Assembly (NCBI GenBank): GCA_015501585.1
Contig: JADNRY010000106.1
Location: 1-64,000, forward strand
Direction of reading: 5' to 3'
Length of the DNA stretch: 64,000 bases
From: Rhodocollybia butyracea
Lineage: Eukaryota; Basidiomycota; Agaricomycetes; Agaricales; Omphalotaceae
A program made the position numbers and the translations under genes. Shown here in pieces: positions 1 to 9,461 of this stretch. The stretch's first letter is position 1; every line of letters begins with the position of its first letter. The notes beneath the pieces were generated by a model. That model was not told the origin of the DNA. It worked only from the letters and a program-made list of their open reading frames with translations, and ran no database searches.

Positions 1-204
1 CTGATGGCCAGCGTTTCCAGTCTGTTGGAATATCCTATCTGGATGAGGAACACGCAGGGCATTCTACCCGCTAGTTCTCCTGGTTGAGTGCGCCATCACA
101 CCACTAGGATCATGTCCCGCCCTGCTCATTTACACATCTTGAGATGCCGCCATTGACCATGCACTGCAGTAGTGTAGGTACTATCCTTTTATATAGAACC
201 TGTA

Positions 205-1224
205 TTAGCCATATTCTATAATATGCGGGTTTATAGTTACCTTTGGCTTCTCTCTGGTGCGATTCTCTGTCATTGTTTCTAACCCCTTATGTAAATCATA
301 CGCAGGAATTTTGGCAATGCAATTGAAGTGTGGAACTGCCGAAGAGACATGAACGTACATGCCGATTGAGGGAGAACACAGTCCCCGGCCACCAATGACT
401 ATGAAGCAGCTTGTGTGCGTCGCAGAAGATTGGGCTGACATCCACAGAAATCAAGGTTGATTTCATGTATACCGTTGGTGTGCAGGACAGCAAAATCAGT
501 ATGCGCTGGCTGGGGAAGAAGACAAGCGGAGCCAGCTTTATGACCAAGCTGAATGCGAAGGCCCAAACTTTTGTAGAGTTCGGGTCCAGAACATGCTACC
601 ATCCCATTCCTATTATTTTTAGGCATAACCAATATCCAGGCAGGGCACAAACGCACCTCCATCCAGTGAAATGGCAAACACTGGTGCAATTTCCACCATA
701 CATTCCTTACATCTCATCCCTAATCCCGCACATTCTTCATCTGCACACCGAAACACTGGATCTGGCGATTTACAGCCTGCACAATTCTCTCCATTTAACC
801 CTCGCCCTTCCCCATAGAGCAAATCATCCAAAAATTCATCTCGTGCTGGAATAAAGGTGTATATCTCGGGCCTCTGAGGATATTCATTTCAGCAAGCCAT
901 ATATGTATATGAAACAGAGTCATACTGTTTTTGGACCCATGGGCTTGAGCTGCATGATGAGATCTGTAGCAGCATCTTCGAAGGTGCATCTTGGGAAATC
1001 TGAAGGGTTGAATTCAGTATATGAGAGAAGTTCTCTGTGTCTGCGGCAGCATCGAATGTGATCGTGTCTTCCTCTGGAAGGGTTGGTCCAAGCTCTGCAG
1101 GAACTGGGCGAGAACTTTGCAAGACTCGTCCCTGCGATGCGCTGATAGTGGTGGCAACATTAGGGCGTGGAGTGGATTTAAATAGTTTATTCTTGTTGCG
1201 CCCGTAGTTCATAATGACGGTCAT
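205..1224 (-). pseudogene. KDZ-family transposase N-terminal relic (CxC2 region)
   Basis: KDZ (Kyakuja-Dileera-Zisupton) transposases move DNA transposons in fungi. On the minus strand, pieces in different frames line up with the N-terminal half of basidiomycete KDZ proteins. A basic, low-complexity start (ATG at 1224) is followed by a CxC2-like cysteine cluster (NCAGCKSP, RCADEECAG, RCKECM near 700-790). Next come LGLRIQLGHKAG with HTNGIHEINLDFCGC (near 450-590), HWWPGT (near 385) and YDLHKGLETMTENR (near 270-300). At least three or four frame changes separate the pieces, with no plausible splice sites, so the gene is dead. The catalytic domain would lie left of 205 and is not recognisable in 1-204. 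It starts about 180 bp from, and divergent to, the TET/JBP-like gene. Family assignment is by motif memory, not by a search. Confidence 0.75.
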
Positions 1225-1401
1225 GGATGAGCAGTGAACTGCGATTGACTGATTGATAACAGAACGGAATAACTGAACCGGAACCCCGATCACACGGGCG
1301 CTCGATCGCTCGATCATTAGTTTTACGCCATACGGGCGTCTAATCGTTGTTCGTTGATCACTTTCAACCACAAGCAAGACGTTTCTTTCTCCACCGCAAC
1401 C

Positions 1402-3208
1402 ATGCCCGGTAAGTCATGTTTACAGATTTTTCCCTGCAATCCTCCCTTGCTATGCGCTCCCGGCCGTCACACGCGACCCAACAGCTCCAATGATCCTACT
1501 CCCTCTAGAGAGCAAGGTTCATCTCCTGGCTGTTGTGTCCATGCGACGCCGGAGCCTACAGGCCGATCTTTCTCTTGTTGTAGTCTAATCCTCATGTCAT
1601 TTTCTGACCCAACGTTCCCTCGACTTCTAGAGCCCGACAGCACTCCTTTTCACGCTCTCAAGTTGCAGATTGATCATTTTAATCTTGCGTCAGCTCTTCA
1701 GAACGACAACCGGGTTTGGATGGATGCCGAGGATAGAGAAGAGATTCTCGACGATGAAGATGTCGAGCTCGAGGATGTTTTTCTGGCCAAAGAAGACCTG
1801 GGTACCCCGGCTCTTGTTCCTCTTCCTCGCAACCCTCTTACAGCCTTACCTCCTGGCTCTCTCTCGCTCACGCCTTCCCCTACTTCTGTCAACTCAGGCC
1901 CTCGTTCCAAATCTCAGAAAAAAGAACCTTGCCAAACGCGTCAGGGAATGTGCCAAACGTTCTGCCGCAGCACAGGCTCGCAAATCAACCAGCGACCTTA
2001 AATCTTGCGCCATGAAGCACGCCCAGAGTGCCACCCCTGTTTCCCTCAGTGATTTTGACGCCTCCTCCCTCCCCGTTTCCTCTACCGGCTGGACAGGCGT
2101 CCGTTCGCTTTCCCAACTATCCTCCGGCCTTCAGCGAATCTGGCGCAACCTCTCCGTTCTCACCCAAACCGGCCTCAAGTTGCTCAACTGGGACGGCGAG
2201 GCTTGCATCGTTCTTGTCGACGCGTCCGATCGAATTATGGCGGTGCTTGGCGGTGTTCCGCCGGGTTCCAAAGGTCCAGAGTGGCAGTCCGTGCTGCAAG
2301 GGTTGAACGCAGCCCTCGCCAGATGCAGCGAAGGAAGTACCTTCACGAGTAAGGAGACCAGTCACCCTCGAGGTGGCTTTACTGCCCGAGCCACTGGCAT
2401 TGGGTACGGCGGCGGACGGCAGGTACCCGGGAACGTGAAAATCAGTGGCGAGGCCAACCAAGCCAAAATGCAAAAGCTGATGCTAGACAGCAACATGCTG
2501 CGGGTCGTCGGCTTTTCCAACTGTACGTTCTACGAATTTCTTCCTTTCCTTTTCGCTGAAAACTCCCTAGCTTTGTTTAATTCGTTCAGCCATAAAACGT
2601 ACTGCGAGTACAAAGAGACGCTCACCAATCATCTCACTAGGGATCCTCGCCTTCGTTCTACATCCCCCAGCACAGTCTTTGCAGCTACCACGGTAAACTT
2701 GGGCCCTCAGACCACCACTCCCCCCTCACATCGACGCCGGAAATCTCGCTCACGGCTGGTGCACCGATACAGCCGCAGGAGACTTCGACCCTGGCAAGGG
2801 AGGCCACCTCGTTCTCTGGAACCTCCGGTTGGTTATCTGATTCCCGCCCAGGTCCACCATTCTCTTCCCTTCCGTGCTCATAATTCACTCCAACATTCCT
2901 GTCTCCTCCCGTGAAACCCGGTACTCCATCATCCAATATTCTGCGGGGGCCTTTTCCGTTGGAGGAACAATGGCTGGTGCTCGGATAAGACCTGGTTTTC
3001 CAAGGCTTCTCCTGAGCAAAGGGAGCAGAGGGAACGCGAGCGGGTGCGTCGGTGGAAAGTTAACCTGGGTAAGTTCACCCAGTGGAGGGATCTAGTTGCT
3101 GGAGATTGGCAAGGGAAGAAGAGGACAGAGGCCGGCCTCGATGAACTCAGCGAGCTTAGCGATGATGAAGTCGATCTCCCTGTGTTGAAACGCACTCGTT
3201 ACCGCTGA
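1402..3208 (+). pseudogene. Decayed fungal TET/JBP-type 2-oxoglutarate/Fe(II) dioxygenase
   Basis: TET/JBP enzymes oxidise 5-methylcytosine or thymine in DNA; basidiomycete lineages have expanded families linked to KDZ transposons. ATGCCCG at 1402 splices (intron 1409-1630) to an acidic N-terminus. The catalytic part includes NLGPQTTTPPHIDAGN (HxD metal ligands, near 2735), GDFDPGKGGHLVLWNL, the distal histidine in IIHSN (near 2880) and ETRYSIIQYSAG (2-oxoglutarate arginine). It ends in a charged tail at TGA 3206. An in-frame intron fits 2523-2570. Lesions are one extra A in the A6 run near 1919, one extra C in the C6 run near 2730, CGA-to-TGA at 2838 (a CpG transition) and one lost G near 2947. 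All key residues are still legible, so inactivation looks recent. Alternative: an active relative with unusual expression, which is unlikely with four lesions. Confidence 0.78.
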
Positions 3209-3817
3209 ACGGACTTTTGTACACCCACCTTGTAACCTGTACTGTAACCCGTACTTTTATCACTATACACCCAACGCCTTCGTAGATCATTCTTTTAATA
3301 TACCGCTGTGTGAAATGCACATCGCTCACCTATAAGCAACTCTTAAGAACTTCAGATGTACTTGAGACGTTGAACCGCTTGTGAAGGAAACTTTGAGAAA
3401 TACAACTAGCTTGAAAACCCGCCTTTTTACTTACCTGATATGATGACGGCAAGCAGTAGTCAAACCACAATCCCTTCTGGTACTCACTCACTTGAGATAA
3501 GTAGTCACACTTGAGATAAGTAACTTGGTTATATTTAGGCATACAATCCCGTTAGCCTGATAAATACGATGTGTGAGTACAGATGCTTTAATAAATAACT
3601 TATGGGCTTCAAACTTGCTTTAAAGGTTGCTGGATAGGTGGGAGTCTATATAAGCTGCGATTACAGCGCACTGAGTTCACAATCGTTCATTAATCGCTGC
3701 TTCAAGGGGTTTTGTGGCGATCTTTCACCTAAATGGCTATCTTTCACCTTGGCGCTAAGATCACCTGGTTGCGTTTCACACCATCGTGTTTGAATCCTGA
3801 CCTTATCTTATCCCACC
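3209..3817. other. Intergenic stretch, nothing recognised
   Basis: Contains the 3' flank of the TET/JBP relic and the promoter side of the next gene model. A direct pair of the motif CACTTGAGATAAGTA occurs near 3488-3523. No coding signal was found on either strand. Confidence 0.5.
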
Positions 3818-4319
3818 ATGACAGGTAAGGCAAAACTGCAAAGTTGTTTCTTCCTACCAGTGCTTACTGATAACAGAACTTGAAATTCCTTATTTCACCC
3901 AACTTGAGCTGTGCGGAGTCCTTGAAGAAATACACCTTCGTCACGTTGGAATTGAAGAGAATGAAATAGAGGAATGTGTCAAGTTCAGGCGTATCCTTCG
4001 TCGTCGAAAGCACAAGCAAGAAAGTGACCATAAACTCTATCTATGGTTTGTCATGCAAGTATTCATTTCTCTTCATGTTTGACTTTCGAACAGAAAACAA
4101 GAAACAAAGCTGCAGCAAGCAAGAGCTCAGTATGCTCAGTCTCTATCGTTTAGTTTTTTTTCGGCTATTCTTTGCTTCGCTGACCGTCATTCACATAGGC
4201 AGCAAGAGCTTACCCTAGAACAGCAGTCAGAAAAAATCATGAAGCGTCGCCGTGCACAAGAGTTGTACAGGATGCGAAATCGGGAAGTATTGGCGGAAAA
4301 AGAACGAATCAGATGGTAA
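3818..4319 (+). CDS. Small hypothetical coiled-coil protein (uncertain exon model)
   Basis: Not recognised. ATG at 3818 followed at once by a GTAAGG donor gives an exon reading LEIPYFTQLELCGVLEEIH, then an Arg/Lys-rich stretch (RRILRRRKHKQ). A later exon after the acceptor near 4198 is Gln/Glu/Arg-rich (QQQELTLEQQSEK, MKRRRAQELYRMRNREVLA) and ends in TAA at 4317. The composition suggests a helical coiled coil. The middle junction (donor near 4042, acceptor near 4094) gives a TGA with the best splice sites, so either the model is wrong or the gene is broken. It may be the 5' part of the next gene, because an acceptor-like TTTTATAG lies just before 4600. Confidence 0.3.
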
Positions 4320-4602
4320 ATAAAAATGTTCAAGCTTGCTTCAAGTACGTTGCTTAACTCTTCCTCCCAGGTCTTCCAAAGTCGCTGCAAAACCATTGCA
4401 TTAATAGTTCTAGTTCGGCAGCCCAATTTTTATACTCTGTTAATAATTATGAAATCTATAAGTACGTTCTTCTGACATTCTGAGCTGCGTGGGAGAAGTC
4501 AGCTATAACGGCTTGCTTCATTGCCAGAGCGTTCCCTCTATGGTGTGTTGGCCAGGCTTCCTCATTTTTGAGATTGGCTAACTTTTGAGTGTTTTATAGG
4601 CC

Positions 4603-5458
4603 ATGCGAGGATGGCAGAGTGATATTTACTGGCTGCAGCTTGATGATATGGCGCAGACTAACGACGGGGACATAGTCCTTACCGATGCACGGCGGATCCC
4701 GTATTACGGGAAAGCAGAAAATCAAGGCAAGGAAGCATGGAAGTTTATAGTGGTGTGGAAGGGTATCCACATAGGAATATTCGATCAATGGTATGTTTGG
4801 TCTGCTTGCTCTTTTGACAAGGATTCAAGGATTGCTGAGCGTTTGCAGGTCCGACGCACACCCGAACGTTACCAATGTTTCTGGCAGTGGTTTCCAAAGT
4901 GCCAAAGGATGGCGTGCAGCACTGGAAATATTCCTTAGCCGACATCCCGAGGGGTATCCGGCACAGCGTGCAACCACGATCTTCCCAACCACACAAATCG
5001 ATGCTGCCTGGCCGTCAGCACCTCATATGCCGGTGCAAAGTCGAAGCTCTGCATCTTCGGTGTCGTCCTCTTTTCAATCCCTTTCTGAACCCAGAGATCG
5101 TTCCGCAGGCAGCCTGGAAGAGGAGTTCGCTAGCTCTCTTGTGCTCAGCACTGAGGTAGAGTCTACTCTCGATTCTAACTCTTCGGGTTCATCTTGCTAC
5201 CGTAAATCCCGTGAATCCCCGTTGGGAGATATTTATGCTGTAAGACAGCAGGGTTCCCCTGGCACCACTATCTATGCAAACAGGTTCGTCTCTGTGTGTT
5301 ATTTTCTGTTCCCTTTACTGCATAATTCTTCTAGAAACCAGGCTAAGAAAGCAGTACGCAAACGCCGTGCTGACGGAACACTGCACTCTGTGCGCATCAC
5401 CCCCTCACTCAACGATGCTTTCGATTTTGCAGCCTCTAGCAGCCGCAATAACCAGTGA
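4603..5458 (+). CDS. RNase H1 N-terminal (viroplasmin-like) domain protein
   Basis: The exon from 4603 ends in WKFIVVWKGIHIGIFDQW. It joins across intron 4791-4848 to SDAHPNVTNVSGSGFQSAK, then WRAALEIF. This is the pattern of the small RNase H1 N-terminal/viroplasmin domain (VxxGxxxGIxxxW, then F-S-A), which binds RNA-DNA hybrids or double-stranded RNA. A Ser-rich linker follows. A second intron (5284-5334) leads to a basic tail (AKKAVRKRR) and TGA at 5456. No catalytic RNase H domain follows, as is common in the many Agaricomycete proteins of this type. The true start may be farther upstream. The role is unknown; nucleic-acid binding is inferred from the domain alone. Confidence 0.5.
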
Positions 5459-5687
5459 GAGAGAGAGACCAGATTCATCTGGGTAAACAGGTTTGTACCT
5501 GCGTATATTATTTTCGGTTCCCTCGACATAACCCCAGGAGACAGGCGAAGAAAGTAGAAAAGTTGAGGGAGATTCTTCACCTCTATCAGCCGCAGTACCC
5601 GCTAGGTTACGAGTTATGGCCTTTGTGCAATATACATTTTTTTTCTGTATATTTGAGTATGACTTGAACCAGGGCATGAGCCAGGAT

Positions 5688-5975
5688 GTGAACCAAAGCT
5701 GGATTGAATTGTACATTAGGGAGAGGTAAGCAGTGCCCGGTAGTTCCTTCCTTCCCGGTTGACGTTACATTCTGTAGGTCCAAGGAAGGTCAGTGTGGAT
5801 CCTTCCTTCCCGGTTAACGTTACATTCTGTAGCTCCAAAGAAGGTCAGTCCATGAAATCGAATGTGAACCAAGGCTAAATTAAAACTGTACGTGAGGTGG
5901 AGGTAAGCAGCCCCCCATTTATCCTTTCCCGATTGACGCTGCATTCTGTAGGAGCAAGATGTCCAGCATTTGAAC
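5688..5975. repeat. Degenerate tandem repeat, about 178-bp higher-order and about 55-bp inner unit
   Basis: The block CCTTCCTTCCCGGTT, then ACGTTACATTCTGTAG and GAAGGTCAGT occurs twice (about 5741-5793 and 5800-5850), with a weaker third copy near 5928-5952. A larger block starting GTGAACCAA and ending GAGGTAAGCAG is repeated near 5688-5732 and 5866-5911. The surrounding 5459-6160 has no convincing gene. Confidence 0.6.
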
Positions 5976-7489
5976 GCTGTATGTGAGGGGGAGGAGCAAG
6001 ATGTTTGGACCGGAATGTCAGATGCAAAGGAGGTCAGTGGCGCCTGGTACCCTGGTATGATGTTCCCGTTCAAACTCCGTACAGATACTAGAGGTTATAC
6101 ATAGGTACTAGAACTTTACCGCGCAAACAGACGTTGTCCTGCATAGAAACCTCCTCCAAAATGCCAAAAGGAAAAACCGGAAACCCTCGAGGAAGGCCTG
6201 GCTGGGTGACAGGAAACAAACTTGTATATCTGGAACGTTACTTTACCGAGTGGAGAACAGCGCGGGAGGCGGGAAAAGTTGGGGAGTTTTACACTCTGAT
6301 GACCAAAAGGCTTTACGCTAAATTCGGGGAGCAAACAGCGAAGGGGGATGCAACAGATGAAACGGAAGATCCTGAAGACGAAGCGCTGGACATCGAAATG
6401 GACAATAAAACGGAGGAAGAGTTGAAGGAGTTCCAAGCCAATTTCAAAGACCGTCGAAAGGTATTTATCTCAAAATTATCATGCGTTGGTATTGACGTTG
6501 AGACATTTTTTGTTGTAGAAAGTTGGTGACTGGTTCAATGCACGTAATCGTCGCAGCAGCAAGGGAGAAGAAAATATTCTTTACTCTCTGTTTGAGCGTG
6601 TTGCAGAGGTACTTCCCAATGCTCCCCGTCGGCCCAGGGAGATGCAGTTCTACTCCTCCCTCTACTGGACTGAGAAGATTAAACCCGTCTATTTGGAAGA
6701 GAAAGCACGCTGAGAGAAAATCGCAATTGAGGCTGGGGAGAAAAGGCCAGCGACAATCAACATTGCTAACGAAGTGAGCAGAAAACTGTGGGCGGCTGAG
6801 CCAGAGGAAGTGCGGGTAGAGGTATGATTAATTTTGCACCAACCCGCTTGCTCTGACCACATTGGTGTAGGTCCGGAGATTAATCGAAGAGCACCATGCT
6901 CGCAATATGAAGGAATATAACTTCGCAAGGGATAACCCAGGGACTAAGACGGGCTCGGACTACTATCTGTATGTGTTTTTGTAATCCTTTCTTTCACATT
7001 ATTAATTTTTTTGAAGGGCTCTGGTAAGCTTGTCCGCATTGTTGCAGAAGCTTGTCGATGCTTGCCAGGACTATTTTGGCATGGCTACCTCGATTTTGCT
7101 GTGCGGACCAATTCCAGAGAGTGGAGGGAATGTAGAAGTACGAAGGTACATATTTCCGTAGTGCATATTTTATTTTGTTCGTCGTTAATATTTTCCTTTC
7201 CAGCCTTCACTCAGGGACAATTAAAGGCACTTCTACTACATGGCCAGATTTCGACCCAACAGGCTTTCAACAGGTTGAAAACCTCATGATAAAATTTGGG
7301 TTAAAGGTATTCAGTGAGTTCTTTCTTGTTCGCAAAAATATGTGATATGAAATGGAATTTAGGTGCGCAGGAATGTCGGGACCGAGCGCTCAGCCCCCAG
7401 GAGCTCACAGCGGCCCAAGAAGCACTTCGAGCTAAAGGAGTAGCAGAGAGTACAGGAACAAACGCCGACGAGGTTCATTCAATCGACTC

Positions 7490-8397
7490 GATGAGTGTAG
7501 CACCCAACATAGCTCATTCTGCTCATTCAACCAGCGTCGCATCTGACGCACCCAGAAAAGCCTCTTCCACCACCCTAGGTGCCCGTTCAACGCACCCCGT
7601 TCTTGGTAAAGCTTTTTCAACAACTGTTGCGCCCAATGCTCATTGTACACCCTTAGATGAAGTTTGTTCAACGAGTGTTTCGCCCGGCAATGCTCATTCC
7701 GCATGTTCCGACGAAGCTCATTCAACGAGTGCTTCCCCGATAATACTCATTCCACGCCTTCAGACAAAGCTCGTTCAACGTGTGCTGCACCCGGCCATCC
7801 CCGTTCCACACCCTCAGATGACGTTCGTGCAACAAGTGTTGCGCCCAATAATACTCCTTCTCCACCCTCAGACAAAACTCGTTCAATGAGTGTTGCACCC
7901 GATAATGCTCATTCCGCACCCTCAGCTGACGCTCGTTCAATGAGTGCTGCACCCAATAATAGTCCTTCTGCACCCTCAGACGAAACTCGGTCAATTAGTG
8001 TTGCACGCAATGATGCTCGTTCCACACCCTCAGGTGATGCTTGCTCAACGAGTGTTGCACCCGACGATGCTCCTCCCATACCTCATTCAACGGGAGCTGT
8101 ACCTGATGAGGGTCATCCAATGAATGTCACATCTTCCACGGCTTCAAACAAAGCTTGTTCAACAAGTGTCACACCTGACAACACTCGTTCCACTCCTAGT
8201 GGATCTTGTTCAACTGACGTTGCACCCGATGGATCCCATGGAGCAAGTGTTACGCCCGTGGAAGCTTGTTTAACGAGTGTTACACCTGACGAAGCTCATT
8301 CCGCCCCCAGTAACGGCCGTTCAACGAGCACCGCACCCAGCGGGGCTTGTTTGGCCATCGCAGCAGTTGGCAAGGTTCATTCTGAAGCCAGCGGAAC
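7490..8397 (+). repeat. Coding minisatellite, about 54-bp (18-residue) unit
   Basis: A run of imperfect 54-bp units encodes an 18-residue Ser/Pro/Thr-rich repeat of the form S-x-S-V-A-P-D-N-x-H-S-x-P-S-D-x-x-R. Clear units include TSVAPNNTPSPPSDKT and MSVAPDNAHSAPSADA. The array continues beyond the inserted LTR (STSVVPSDAHS near 9463). A one-base loss near 7735 moves the later units into another frame. Such linkers are expected to be disordered. Confidence 0.75.
8393..8397. repeat. Target-site duplication GGAAC, left copy
   Basis: GGAAC immediately precedes the LTR start and is repeated at 9457-9461 immediately after its end. A 5-bp duplication is standard for LTR-retroelement integration. 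Confidence 0.9.
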
Positions 8398-8573
8398 TGT
8401 TATGACCCGATTCTACACTATAGGCATATACACACTCTTTTTTCATTTATTAACAACCACTACTATCATTAATATTTACCACTTAACATACATTCATTAC
8501 TTATCTTCTCAACACAACTTGGGATAATGCTGCACATTACCATAGAAGCTGCAAAGACCCTTCCACACAGTAT

Positions 8574-8752
8574 TGACTCATTATTAGTCAACTCCGGTTC
8601 CACTAAATGACTCAATATCAGTCATCCATGACTCTACTGAATGACTCAACATCAGTCATCCGCAGTCCCGCTTAAATGACTCAGTAACAGTCATTGCACA
8701 CCATTCCACAGTCATGCTGACTAATCCGCAGCATTTCTGCAGTTATGACTCA
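8574..8752 (+). promoter_or_regulatory. Array of TGACTCA (Gcn4/AP-1-type) sites in the LTR U3
   Basis: TGACTCA occurs at 8574, 8608, 8642, 8677 and 8746, with steps of 34, 34, 35 and 69 bp. Several are followed 5-6 bp later by AGTCA, forming imperfect palindromes such as TGACTCAATATCAGTCA. TGACTCA is the established consensus for fungal Gcn4/AP-1-type bZIP factors. The array sits 50-230 bp upstream of the LTR TATA box, the expected place for activator sites. Binding itself is inferred. Confidence 0.65.
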
Positions 8753-8798
8753 AATCTAGTCATTCCGCAGCATTTCCTAACTAGTACATATTAAACAG

Positions 8799-8805
8799 TA
8801 TATAA
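8799..8805 (+). promoter_or_regulatory. LTR TATA box (TATATAA)
   Basis: TATATAAGG lies after the TGACTCA array and before the hairpin array, consistent with the U3/R boundary. Transcription would start roughly 30-70 bp downstream. Confidence 0.6.
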
Positions 8806-8906
8806 GGAAGCCAGATTTACCAATGTACAGTAGACGTATTATTTTCTTAAATCCAAACCCCCACTTGTTTGCTGTTATCACTTGTGTGAATCACCAGACC
8901 AACTCA

Positions 8907-9262
8907 TTGTATCTTGTTGAGCTATCTCCAAGCTACAATACACATTTATACATCTTGTTGAGCTAACTCCAAGTTGTATCCACTAACATTCACCTGTTGA
9001 GCTATCTCCTAGTGAATACTTCTTTAATTGCCACTTGTTGAGCTATCTCCGAGTTGCAACTTCCTATTACTTGTTGAGCTATCTCCGAGTACTAGACACC
9101 ACACTCATCATTACTTGTTGAGCTATCTCCAAGTATTAGACACCACACTCACTACTACTTGTCGAGCCATCTCCAAGTATTAGTTCTGATTCATATTACT
9201 GCTTGTCGAGCCATCTCCAAGGGTAATCTTATTATTATTTGTCGAGCTATCTCCAAATAATA
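8907..9262 (+). ncRNA. Array of nine RNA-hairpin repeats with a conserved 12-nt loop in the LTR leader
   Basis: The loop TTGAGCTATCTC (late copies TCGAGCCATCTC or TCGAGCTATCTC) occurs nine times at about 40-nt steps. Flanks differ but pair: ATTGTATCTTG/CAAGCTACAAT, ATACATCTTG/CAAGTTGTAT, ATTCAC/GTGAAT, TTGC-ACTTG/CGAGT-GCAA, TACTTG/CGAGTA, TACTTG/CAAGTA (twice), ATTAC-CTTG/CAAG-GTAAT and TTATTATTTG/CAAATAATAA. Compensatory changes (C-G to T-A) and G-U-type pairs occur. This is what selection for a stem-loop in RNA would leave. The region lies downstream of the LTR TATA box, so it should be transcribed. Function is unknown; Gag binding, packaging or translation control are possibilities. Confidence 0.7.
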
Positions 9263-9456
9263 ACTTCTGTGAGTTTCATATTACAAACTAGTTACTAACT
9301 TTACTTGAGCCTAGTTGTTTGAGTATATATTTTTTGCCTAGCGGTTTCAACGAACGGAAAGGCTTGCTCTATAATCTCATTAATTTCTCTTATCATTTTT
9401 ACTGCCGAGTTACGTACTGTGAAGGTTTGGACGAGACTATTGATCAAGTCATAACA

Positions 9457-9461
9457 GGAAC
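9457..9461. repeat. Target-site duplication GGAAC, right copy
   Basis: Direct repeat of 8393-8397. Joining the host sequence at this point restores the codons ...A-S-G-T-Q-S-T-S... of the interrupted gene. Confidence 0.9.

Larger units (their letters stand above)
8398..9456 (+). mobile_element. Solo LTR of an LTR retrotransposon (1,059 bp)
   Basis: The element starts TGTTATGAC and ends GTCATAACA, a perfect 9-bp inverted repeat with the canonical TG...CA termini, and is flanked by GGAAC on both sides. There is no internal gag-pol, so it is a solo LTR left by recombination between two LTRs. It contains a TATA box (8799-8805), upstream TGACTCA sites and a downstream array of nine hairpins. Its length differs clearly from the short LTR of the copia element at the right edge, so it belongs to another family. 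Identical target copies and intact ends suggest a fairly recent insertion. Confidence 0.92.

Noticed and set aside
1409..1630. Coding sequence through the first TET/JBP intron (frame 1354-1630)
   Set aside because: A GTAAGT donor directly after ATGCCCG and a CTAG acceptor fit better, and the intervening residues match no part of the family.
8398..9456. Solo LTR as the partner of the copia element at the right edge
   Set aside because: Lengths (1,059 bp versus about 250 bp), termini and leader sequences differ; they belong to different families.
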